Source of the DNA: Isotricha intestinalis
Lineage: Eukaryota; Ciliophora; Litostomatea; Vestibuliferida; Isotrichidae
Direction: 5' to 3'
Length of the DNA stretch: 64,000 nt
NCBI GenBank assembly: GCA_023807065.1
Contig: JAJJLU010000365.1
Coordinates: 1 to 64,000, forward strand
Below, in pieces: positions 1-8,676 of this stretch. A program made the position numbers and the translations under genes. Each line of letters opens with the position of its first letter. Position 1 is the stretch's first letter. The notes under the pieces are model-generated. The model saw only the letters and a list, made by a program, of their open reading frames with translations. It had not been told where the DNA came from and did no database searches.

Positions 1-1577
1 TTTTTGTTGTTTTTACTGTACCAATTTCCATCTATTGAAAATATCTTTATATTGTTTATTTTTTCTGTAAAATTTTTTCTTGGAGAAATTTAAATTTAAA
101 TTATTTTTTAAGAGAATTTTTGATTATTTTTAAAATTGTTTTATAATTTAATTATGAAGTGCCTTTTTTCAAAATTAAATGATTATATCCTATTCAAAGA
201 ATAAATTGTTTTTAAAAATATTTATATCAGATAAATAAAAAGCTCAATTTGAACATGAATTTTAATAAATTTATAATTAATATATTTTTATTAAAATAAT
301 ATCTAAATATTAATCAATAAATTTAAAATTTCATGAATTAATAAATTTTAAGTTTTTGATATTGAAATTAGGACTTAAAGAAGAATTTTTACCTTAAATA
401 TAATAAATAATAAAAATCAATGATTTATGATAAAACAATAAATAATTACAAACACTTTAAAAATTGAATGAATGAATATTAAATTAATTAAGTTAAAGCC
501 AATTAAAATATGAATATTACATAATAAACATCAAAATTTTGTTGTTTCATTAAATTTGATTCATTAGAAATTGTTGATTTCATTTTAATAATTTAATGAA
601 TTGAATCTTTAATTGAAAAACCCTAAAAATTAAAATAATAAAGAACAAAATGATTTAAATAAAAAATATACTATTAATGTTGATAATATTCCCAAAGATA
701 TATTGATGAATATTAAAAAATCATTTTAAAAAATTATTATAATAATATTTATTTAATTTCAAAATTAGTGAAAAAAAAATTTTTTAATAAAGAAAAAAAG
801 AAAAAATAATTTAATAAATTAGTAGAAATTTAATAATTGTATAACTTCAGATTCTGATATAATAATAAAAAGATTTAATAAATTATCTTCTTTTAAATGA
901 ATATTACTTTAAATGAAATAATTATGAAAATAAATATTTTTTAATTATTATAATATTTTTATATTCATAAATCAATGAGATTGAAAATATTTGATTTATT
1001 CAAGAAGGAGAATTACAAAAAATAATTTTTAATAATAATATATTTAATTCTTAAAATTATATGAAAATATGATAATTAACTAATATAAAATTTAACAACT
1101 TCAAAAAACATAAAACCATTTAATTTAATAATAGATTTTAAAGCTATAGAAGAAATATATTTATGAAAAATATATTTAATAATTTTAAAAGAAAAAATAA
1201 AATTTATATATTAAAAAATAACAATGAATAGGAATATTTATTGATTCTTGTTTTTGAAACAATAAAAAAAATCATATTATCAAAATTTAAAAATTAAACT
1301 TTTAAACTAAAATCAAAATTCAATTAGATAAAAAATAGAACCAAAGTATAATAAAATAAATGAAATAACATAAAATAAATAAATTAAAAAGAGAAAATAA
1401 TAAATAATTAATTATCTTCCCTTAAAAAAACTATTTATAAAAAAAAATTATAAAAATTCATTAAAAAAAAACAATAAAATTCCCTTTCCAAAGCTATAAA
1501 AAAATAAAATTTAATTAATAGAGGAAAATAATTACTTTCTTTTCTAAAAAAAAAATTTTTTTACAAAATAAAAAAAA
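1..1577. other. Gene-free stretch with relic sequence
   Basis: No open frame of useful length exists on either strand. The stretch is extremely A+T rich. It contains a recognisable decayed copy of the two-RRM gene (about 433-735, listed separately). About 960-1350 reads as a Lys/Asn-rich frame interrupted by several stop codons, possibly a second relic. The last 100 bp, with runs of A before the ATG at 1578, is presumably promoter and 5' leader of the cyclase gene. Confidence 0.6.
433..735 (+). pseudogene. Decayed copy of the two-RRM protein gene
   Basis: The sequence aligns by eye with 37.74-38.08 kb, the first exon of the intact two-RRM gene. Near-identical blocks include a 13-base match TTTGTTGTTTCAT near 538 and a run around 640-675 (AAAGAACAAAATGATTTAAA and onward). 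The copy has a one-base deletion near 535, a larger deletion near 600-625, and in-frame stops, so it cannot encode the protein. In the middle block the differences from the intact gene are mostly C to T or G to A, the direction expected of A+T-biased decay. Homology is lost beyond about 735, so only part of the gene was copied or survives. Its start could lie a little upstream of 433. Confidence 0.85.
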
Positions 1578-4500
1578 ATGCAACCTCAAACTCCAACACC
1601 AAGAGCAACTGTTCGTCGTCGTTCTTCTTTTCTCCATCAAAACAGTTTAAAAGGTTTAAAAAACATAAAAACAGATAAAAATTCAGATCAAGAAAATGAA
1701 GATGAAGAAAACATTAATGAAAATGATATACCATTAGCATCTTCAAAATCAAAAATAACAAATTCTCAAACATTATCTCGTTCAAGAAGATTATCAACAT
1801 CTTCAAAAAGACCAATTTGGAAGAAAAAAATAGCAAAATTTCTTGATTCAGCTCCAGTATTAGTATTTATGTCAATATTAACAATATATGCTCTTTTTTC
1901 AAGTGATATTCAAGCAGCTTTTTTAAGAACAAAAGTTGATTATGCATTTAATGTAATTCAATGTATTTTAGTAGGAATATTTTTTTTAGAATGGGTGTTA
2001 AATATAATATCAAAAGTTGATTATACTTGGTCTTTTTTTTTTTGGTTAGATTTAGTAGCAACTGTTTCACTTGTTCAAGATATTGATTGGGTAATGAATC
2101 CTGTTTTAGGTTATGGAAGTGCAAGACAAAAAAGTTATAAAAGTTCTGTTCAAGCAGCAAAAGCTATGAGTAAAGTTAGTTCTGCTAGTAGAGCTACAAG
2201 AGTTTTAAGAGTTATTAGAATTGTTAGATTAATTAGAATGGTCAAATTATATAAGAGTGTTGTCACTGCAAGAGAGAATCAAGAAAAAATGAAGAAAAAA
2301 GAAAGAGAATTAGCTGAGGCGATGAGAAAAGGAAAAAAAGATAATGAGAATTTTAAAAAAGATTATCCTAATTTTCTTCGAGGAATTAGAGGAAGTAATA
2401 ATAGTGGAAGTCACAGTGAAAACAAAGAATCTTTTAATACAAGTGAAACTATGGTTAATGCTGCTAATCAAGGGAATGATAATAATAATAATAATGTTAA
2501 TAATAATGGAAATAATGATAATGAAAATAATAATGCAAATGATGATAATAATAATATTAATAAAGAGAATAATAATGAGAAAAATGATAATAAGAATAAT
2601 AAAGGGGGAGAAAATAAAATTGTTATTAATAATATTAATGAGAGAGAAAATTCTGATAAGGATAAAGGTAAAGAAACCGAAAGAGAGGCAACTGAAGCAA
2701 ATAATCTTATTTTAAATTCTAATTCCAATCTGAGAGCTTCTCCTACTCCTTTAACTACAGGTGAAAATTTTTTACAAAAAAAAGAAGAAAATGATATAAA
2801 TATAAATGCCAAAGTAGATGAAAAAAAAGGTAATTTATCTAAAAGTAAAGAGAGTAGAACAAGTTCAATAGGAGATTTAGATGAAGAAGATTTAGAAAAA
2901 TTTGTAAAAGAAAGTAAAATATCTAAAATAATATCAGAATCAATAACTCAAAAAGTAATAATATTAATATTAGTATTATTAATATGTTTCCCATTATTAT
3001 CAGATGATTTTTATGAAAATGATACATCAGTTGTTTATGAATTAATAGCACAAATTATTTCAGCAAGTTATGATTTATTTCAAGCAAATAATAAAATATT
3101 AAGTGAATCAACTTTAAATCAAACTTTTGATTCAAAATTTCCTCCAATAAATATTACATATAATGGAAGTGCATTATATCAAAATCCAAAATATAATAGA
3201 ACAAGATTTAGATATAAAGAAGTAAAAACAGTATTTTCAGCAAATGGTCAAGTAAGTATAGTTTATTCAATATTAAAAGAAACAAAATTAACAGGAGTAT
3301 TAAATATTTTTCAAACAATATTTGTATGTATAATGTTATCAGGAGCTGCAATATTATTTGAAAATGATGCAAGAAATTTAGTTTTAGGTCCTTTAGAAAT
3401 AATGATAGAAATTGTAGAAAATGTATCAAAAGATCCAATAAATGCAAAAAATGTAGAAAATTTACAAACAGGTGTAAAAGCAATGTTAGACCAAAATGAA
3501 GAACAAAATCAAAATAAAGACAAATCTGAAGAAGAAGAAAATTATGAAGTTTCAGTAATTAAAGGAGCAATAATAAAAATATCAGCATTATTAGCAATAT
3601 CATTTGGAGAAGCTGGAGGAGAAATAATAAAGAAAAATATAACAAGTGGACAAGATTTAAACCCAAGATTAAAAGGAAAGAAAAAAACAGCAATATTTGG
3701 TTTTTGTGATATAAGACAATTTGAAGAAATAAATTTAGCATTAGAAGAAAAGACAATATTATTAATAAATGAAATTGCAGATATAGTACATTCAAGTGTA
3801 GATAGATTTGGTGGATCAACAAATAAAAATATAGGAGAATCCTTTTTAAATGTATGGAAATTTTATAATGAAACTCCAGTAAGAGATAAAGAAGGAAATG
3901 TAACAATGCAGAAAAAAGATAATTTACTTGAAATAGATCCATCAAATCCAATGGTTGCAATAACAGCTGATCAATCAGCATTAGCATGTTTAAGAATAAT
4001 AATGAAAATAAATAAAAATTTTAATATTTTAAATTATAGGCAAAATGAAGAAATATTAAAAAGAATACCAAACTTTAAATTAAATATGGGTTTTGGTCTT
4101 CATATAGGATATGGTATAGAAGGAGCAGTAGGATCAACATATAAAATAGATGCATCATATTTAAGTCCAAATGTAAATATTGCAGCAAGATTAGAAACAG
4201 CAACAAGACAATTTGGATTAAGTTTATTAATCAGTGGTCCATTATATAATTTATTTTCTGAAGATATGAAGCATATATGTAGATTTATTGATTGTGTTTA
4301 TGTTAAAGGAAGTGAACAACCTTTAGATTTATATACTGTTGATGTTAATTTAAATATTACTCCTCAAAAAAATAAAAATATTGTTATTTTAAGTAATAAA
4401 GAGAAAAGAAAAAGATATTCTGATAAAAAAGATGCTTTTCAAAGAGAAGTTGAATTAATGAAAAGTGCTGCGAGATTAGTTTTACAAAAAAGTAGTTATT

Positions 4501-4727
4501 TGGAAATGCTTGAAACTGGGAAAAATGAAGAATTTTATTCTATTTGGGATGAAGGAATTGCTTTTTATAAAAAAGGAGATTTTAGAAATGCTGGAAATAA
4601 ATTTAAAAAATGTTTAGAATTAAATAATAATGATGGACCTGCTAAAACTCTTTTAGCATATTTTGAAAAATGTAATTATAAAGCTCCTGATAATTGGATT
4701 GGGGTTAGGGAATTAACTTCAAAATAA
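1578..4727 (+). CDS. Voltage-sensor/class III adenylyl cyclase fusion
   Basis: This predicted membrane cyclase (1049 aa) should make cAMP from ATP. Residues 92-225 form an S1-S4 voltage-sensor unit. S4 has Arg at 205, 208, 211, 214, 217 and 220 and Lys at 223, exactly every third residue. A 230-residue Asn/Glu/Lys-rich cytoplasmic linker follows. Two further membrane helices (about 459-477 and 573-595) flank a loop of about 95 residues with five N-glycosylation sequons. That loop has no K+ selectivity filter. The catalytic domain starts near 700: metal Asp711, Glu754 where the second metal Asp is usual, Lys750 and Asp858 (adenine-type), Asn867 and Arg871 (transition state). Near the C terminus, around residues 985-1035, is a TPR-like helical pair. 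Ciliates and apicomplexans are known to have ion-channel/cyclase fusions. Adenylyl rather than guanylyl specificity is inferred from the Lys/Asp pair. The start is the first in-frame ATG after an A-rich leader. Confidence 0.88.
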   Translation: MQPQTPTPRATVRRRSSFLHQNSLKGLKNIKTDKNSDQENEDEENINENDIPLASSKSKITNSQTLSRSRRLSTSSKRPIWKKKIAKFLDSAPVLVFMSILTIYALFSSDIQAAFLRTKVDYAFNVIQCILVGIFFLEWVLNIISKVDYTWSFFFWLDLVATVSLVQDIDWVMNPVLGYGSARQKSYKSSVQAAKAMSKVSSASRATRVLRVIRIVRLIRMVKLYKSVVTARENQEKMKKKERELAEAMRKGKKDNENFKKDYPNFLRGIRGSNNSGSHSENKESFNTSETMVNAANQGNDNNNNNVNNNGNNDNENNNANDDNNNINKENNNEKNDNKNNKGGENKIVINNINERENSDKDKGKETEREATEANNLILNSNSNLRASPTPLTTGENFLQKKEENDININAKVDEKKGNLSKSKESRTSSIGDLDEEDLEKFVKESKISKIISESITQKVIILILVLLICFPLLSDDFYENDTSVVYELIAQIISASYDLFQANNKILSESTLNQTFDSKFPPINITYNGSALYQNPKYNRTRFRYKEVKTVFSANGQVSIVYSILKETKLTGVLNIFQTIFVCIMLSGAAILFENDARNLVLGPLEIMIEIVENVSKDPINAKNVENLQTGVKAMLDQNEEQNQNKDKSEEEENYEVSVIKGAIIKISALLAISFGEAGGEIIKKNITSGQDLNPRLKGKKKTAIFGFCDIRQFEEINLALEEKTILLINEIADIVHSSVDRFGGSTNKNIGESFLNVWKFYNETPVRDKEGNVTMQKKDNLLEIDPSNPMVAITADQSALACLRIIMKINKNFNILNYRQNEEILKRIPNFKLNMGFGLHIGYGIEGAVGSTYKIDASYLSPNVNIAARLETATRQFGLSLLISGPLYNLFSEDMKHICRFIDCVYVKGSEQPLDLYTVDVNLNITPQKNKNIVILSNKEKRKRYSDKKDAFQREVELMKSAARLVLQKSSYLEMLETGKNEEFYSIWDEGIAFYKKGDFRNAGNKFKKCLELNNNDGPAKTLLAYFEKCNYKAPDNWIGVRELTSK

Positions 4728-5072
4728 ATTTTTATTTTCTTTTTTTTCTGGAAATTCTTTTTATTTATTGTTTTTAATATTTTTTTCAATTTTTTTTGAT
4801 GTTTATTTTGTTTTTGATTTGTTTTATTTGAAATTTAAATTTAATTATTTGTTTTGAATTTTAAAATAAAAAGTATTGACACTTAAAAATTTTTTTTTTA
4901 TATTTAAAATTAATTTTATTTTTAATTTATTTATACATTTAACCAAGAAATAAAAAAATAGACTTTCTTAATTTCAAATTTATATATTCATTTATAGATT
5001 ATTTTTCAAAAAAAGAATAGAAATTAAAAAAATTTTATATTTTCATAAATATATATTTTTAATTTACTTTTT
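4728..5072. other. Convergent intergenic gap
   Basis: This lies between the 3' ends of the cyclase gene (+) and the p24 gene (-). It is T-rich then A-rich, and I see no further gene or structured RNA. It presumably holds both polyadenylation regions. Confidence 0.5.
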
Positions 5073-5756
5073 TTAAAGATATACATCTTTCTTCTTAATT
5101 TCCTTATCTTGTTCAGTGTCTTTTAACTTACTAATTTCACTTTTAGTATTTATTGAAATTTTATTAACAATTTGAAAATCTTTGAAAATAGTAGTAACAA
5201 TACAAATTTGAAATATAGAAAATAAAATCCAAAAAGTAATTTTAACATAATTATAAATAGAAATTTTATATCTAATATCTTGAGTAACTTTAGAATGTTC
5301 TCCTCTTCTAACAGCATTATTTCTAATATTAAATTGTATATTATTTAATTTCTTATTCATTTCATTAATTGATTTACTAACTTCATCAATATTTTCAGTA
5401 GATAATAATTGAGAAGTTTTTATTTCTTCTGGAAATTGAAATGTTACTGTTAAACTTCCTTTACTGTTATTTGTTACACAAAATCTATGATATCCATTTT
5501 CTATTGCTTGAAATGATAATTTATCATTTTTTTTTTTATTTCCTTCCCAAATTTTCTTATTTGATGGTGAATATATTATAATTAAATTACCTTCTTCTTT
5601 TTGACCTGATAAATAATATTTAATTTTAAATTCTTCACCTATTTTTTTATTCTGACTTATACATTCAGTTTTCCCTTGATTAACTTGGAAAAATAAGCAA
5701 TTAATATTTTCAAAAGAGAATAAAAAAAATAATAAAGAACAAATATACTTTTTCAT
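5073..5756 (-). CDS. p24/emp24/TMED cargo receptor
   Basis: This type I membrane protein (227 aa) belongs to the p24 family that cycles between ER and Golgi in COPI/COPII vesicles. It has a hydrophobic signal peptide (1-20), a GOLD domain with the family's Cys pair (Cys32 in TECIS, and the Cys of RFCVTN near 93), a helical stretch around 117-165 that should coil with partner p24 subunits, and one membrane helix near 171-192. The cytosolic tail is about 36 residues, much longer than the roughly 12-20 residues usual for p24 proteins. It ends in KKKDVYL rather than a clear FF...KK signal. The subfamily (alpha, beta, gamma, delta) cannot be assigned by eye. Confidence 0.8.
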   Translation of the reverse strand: MKKYICSLLFFLFSFENINCLFFQVNQGKTECISQNKKIGEEFKIKYYLSGQKEEGNLIIIYSPSNKKIWEGNKKKNDKLSFQAIENGYHRFCVTNNSKGSLTVTFQFPEEIKTSQLLSTENIDEVSKSINEMNKKLNNIQFNIRNNAVRRGEHSKVTQDIRYKISIYNYVKITFWILFSIFQICIVTTIFKDFQIVNKISINTKSEISKLKDTEQDKEIKKKDVYL

Positions 5757-5845
5757 ATTTTAAAATAATTAAATAAAATTAAAAAAAAATATAAAAAAAT
5801 AATACATTTTTGATTAATAAAAAAAATATTAAAAATTAACTATAT

Positions 5846-6238
5846 TTAAACTCCAGGTGGCCAACCTAATTGTTTTCCTCCAATTAAATGTAAATGTATA
5901 TAATTAACACTTTGACAACCATGAGTATCACAATTAATAACAATTCTATAACCTTTATCTAATTTTTCTTGTTTAGCAATTAATGAAGCGGAATAAAGTA
6001 ATTTACCTAATATTTCAATATGTTCTTTTTGAGCTGAAGAAAGCATATTTAATCCATTTAAAACTTTTGGTATAATTATTATGTGAGTTGGAGCTACTGG
6101 ACTTATATCTCTAAAGGCATATACATCTTGATCTTCATATACTTTTGTAGATGGGATTGTTCCATTTACTATTTTGTGAAATATTGTTTCTTCTTCTTTT
6201 GGATTTAAATTTTGAGCTTTTTTAACTTCATCTGACAT
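5846..6238 (-). CDS. HIT-family nucleotide hydrolase (HINT1-like)
   Basis: A 130-aa protein of the HINT branch of histidine-triad hydrolases, which cleave adenosine phosphoramidates. The fold signature runs from the FHKIVNGTIPS-type start through the RDISPVAPTHIIIIPK segment to the C-terminal GGKQLGWPPG, close to eukaryotic HINT1. In the triad the usual H-x-H-x-H reads Y-I-H-L-H: the nucleophilic His and the last His are kept, but the first His is Tyr. The length matches the family (about 126 aa). Cytosolic or nuclear location is expected because there is no targeting peptide. Confidence 0.9.
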   Translation of the reverse strand: MSDEVKKAQNLNPKEEETIFHKIVNGTIPSTKVYEDQDVYAFRDISPVAPTHIIIIPKVLNGLNMLSSAQKEHIEILGKLLYSASLIAKQEKLDKGYRIVINCDTHGCQSVNYIHLHLIGGKQLGWPPGV

Positions 6239-6500
6239 TTTTATTTTATATTTTTTATTTTTGAGTTTATAAACATATTATTAATTATTAATTTGGATTT
6301 TTTTCACTATTTTTTATATGAGTTTTTTCATTTTTTTTATCTTTTTTTATTTTTTTTTATTTTGTTTGTTTTTATTTTATTTATATTATTTTTTTATTTT
6401 TTTTTATGTGCTCATTAAAATATAATTTAATAATTTTATTAAAAAATAATTGATTTTTTGAAATAATTTGTATTTATAAAACATTTAAAAAATATTTGTT

Positions 6501-7012
6501 TTATTTTTGATAATATTCACCATATTGAGAACGAACAATTTGTCCAATTTCAGTATGTAAAACATCATAATTCCATTCTTCATCTAATTCTAATACTTGA
6601 TCAAAAGGTTTAACAACAGTAGTTAAAAGAGTTAAATTAGGAATATTATAATTATCATCTTGAATTTGAAAAGAACCCGAATTTCTTTCTAAATCTTCTA
6701 AAGGAATTAATTGATTACCAAATACATTTGGATGTATTTGAGTATTTATTTTAGCATCTTCCATTTCAGGAACTTCTTCTCTATAAATTTATTATATATA
6801 TTTTTTTATTAATTTTACTCTGGGATTTCTACTTCTTGTATTTCTTCTTCTTTTGGGGGTAATTCTTCTTTTACTATTTTTTTTCCTTTTTCTTCTTTAT
6901 ATTCTTCTGTTTTTTTATTTTCTTTCTTTGAAGGCTTTTCAATTTCTTTTTCTTTGTTTTTACTTTTTGTTCCTTTTGATTTTCCTGATTTTTTTTTCTG
7001 CTTGTTTTCCAT
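6501..7012 (-). CDS. IFT43: Intraflagellar transport protein IFT43, two exons
   Basis: Exon 1 is 7012-6819 and exon 2 is 6780-6501. The 38-bp intron (6781-6818) begins GTAAAA and ends ATAG, and joining keeps the frame to give 157 aa. The first 65 residues are a Lys/Glu-rich tail. The C-terminal half carries the IFT43 signature, with a LTLLTTVVKP segment, then acidic residues, then EEWNYDVLHTEIGQ, matching the LLT...WDWDHLFTEV region of animal IFT43. IFT43 is a subunit of the IFT-A complex, which drives retrograde transport in cilia and brings membrane proteins into them. Without the intron, exon 2 would look like an isolated 87-aa gene. The splice junction is my inference from frame and GT/AG borders. 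Confidence 0.8.
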
Positions 7013-7462
7013 TTATATTTTTTTTTAAAATATTAAATTTTATTTTAATTAACATTTATTTAATTTTTTTTATGGTAACTAAACATTTATATTACATTTA
7101 TTATAATATTTATTATCTTTTAATATTATGATATTTTTTGATTTTTTTTTTCTTCGATTTTAAAAAAATAGAAGAAATATTTTATTAAATTTTATTTGAT
7201 GAAAAAAATCATTTTTTTCTATAAAAATTTATATTAAAATATAAATAACTCGTAATTGGATGATAAGTTTCGTGAAAAAAAAAAGATTAGAATTATTGAA
7301 TATAATGTTATTCTTCTATATATAAAATAAAAATATAAATTGAAAGCTATTAATATATTTTTGATTATTAATTTTTCATATAACTTATAATTAACAATTC
7401 CTTTTCATCGAAATTTACGCATAATATAATTAAAAAAATCATAAATAAATAAAAACTTAAAA
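7013..7462. other. Divergent intergenic region
   Basis: The gap separates IFT43 (-) from the CNOT4-like gene (+). An A+T-rich hydrophobic frame on the + strand near 6853-7131 is a shadow of IFT43 exon 1 plus leader. I see no tRNA-like cloverleaf and no RING-coding exon that would extend the downstream gene. Confidence 0.4.
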
Positions 7463-8464
7463 TTGAAATTAATGTTAAGTGCTCTGCAATTAAGTCAAAA
7501 TGAAAATAATCAAAAATTATTTTTCACTCCTCAAAACTTTCATTATTATTCAAAACAAAGAATAATTCAAAAGAATTTAGTTCATTTTTTAGGATTTCCA
7601 GATTCCATTTTTGATGAAAATATTCTATCATCGAAAGAATATTTTGGTCAATTTGGTAAAATAACAAAAATAATGATATCATCTAAAAATGATGAAATAT
7701 CAAAGAAAAAATCAAATTCAGCATATATTACATTTTCAAATAAAGAAGAAGCATCATATGCAATTTTATCTGTTGATTCAATAATAATTGAAGGAAATTT
7801 AGTTAGAGCGTTTTTTGGAACTACTAAATATTGTATTCACTTTCTAAATAATATAGAATGCTATAATAAAGATAAATGTATGTTTTTACATTATTTTGCA
7901 AATAAAAATGATATTATTAATCCTAATTCAAAATTCGGTTATTCTGAACATATAAAATTAGCTAAAAAAATTATAAATTATGGTTCTTTTGAAAATATTA
8001 ATTTTATTAAAAATTTAAATATTCCTTTTAATACTTATTTGCCAAATGTTAAATTTATTTATTCTAAAGAAGATAATTTTTCAAATAGTTCAAATTCTAC
8101 CAAAGGTAATTCTACAGAAAATTTATATAAAATTAATTATAATAATAAAAATAAAAATGAGATTCATAAAAACGTAGATTTTATTAATTTTAAAAAACAA
8201 TTATTTAAAAATCAAGATAAATCAAGATTTTTTAATCTTGAATATGAAAACGAACGAACAAAAGATAAAATTGAAATTTCAGAAGATTTAAGATATTTAA
8301 TTGAACAATTAATTATAAGATATCCTTTCTTCAATCAATTTGAAGATTTGATATCTTTTAAAAAATTATCTTTTGATTATTGTCAAGACAAATTAAAAAA
8401 TGAAAATAAAAATTTTACTTTATACATAAACGAATGTTATTATACTAATTTTGATTTATTATAA
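7463..8464 (+). CDS. CNOT4/Not4-like RRM + CCCH protein lacking RING
   Basis: A 333-aa protein whose residues 35-150 match the RRM and following zinc finger of NOT4/CNOT4. It has RIIQKNLVHFLGFP, EYFGQFGKITKIMIS, then GTTKYCIHFLNNIECYNKDKC and MFLHYFA, giving a C-x8-C-x5-C-x3-H finger. In animals and yeast this block follows a RING domain that ubiquitinates ribosomal and CCR4-NOT targets. Here there is no RING: the ATG at 7463 lies just 34 residues before the RRM and the 450 bp upstream are non-coding. The rest (160-333) is Asn/Lys-rich with no recognised domain. It may bind RNA or CCR4-NOT partners without E3 activity. Confidence 0.72.
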   Translation: MKLMLSALQLSQNENNQKLFFTPQNFHYYSKQRIIQKNLVHFLGFPDSIFDENILSSKEYFGQFGKITKIMISSKNDEISKKKSNSAYITFSNKEEASYAILSVDSIIIEGNLVRAFFGTTKYCIHFLNNIECYNKDKCMFLHYFANKNDIINPNSKFGYSEHIKLAKKIINYGSFENINFIKNLNIPFNTYLPNVKFIYSKEDNFSNSSNSTKGNSTENLYKINYNNKNKNEIHKNVDFINFKKQLFKNQDKSRFFNLEYENERTKDKIEISEDLRYLIEQLIIRYPFFNQFEDLISFKKLSFDYCQDKLKNENKNFTLYINECYYTNFDLL

Positions 8465-8676
8465 AAATATTTCATTTTTCAAATATTTTTTTTAGGAAAA
8501 AATAAAAAATTAATTGTTTGAGAATATATGAATAAATATAACATATTATCTTTGTTTAATCTATCACAAACATAATTTTTGTTATATTAAAGTGGTAAAT
8601 ATATTATTTAAAAATATTGTATATATAAGTAATAGATTAAATATTATATAATATAAATATAATCATAAAATAAATA

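Noticed and set aside
2344..2812. Open frames inside the Asn-rich linker of the cyclase, both strands
   Set aside because: Repetitive AAT/GAT codons stay open in all frames; products are monotonous Ile/Met or Leu/Ser strings.
7241..7300. Patch with GTAATTGGATGATAAGTTTCGTG, considered as a tRNA or C/D snoRNA
   Set aside because: No cloverleaf pairing and no complete C and D boxes.
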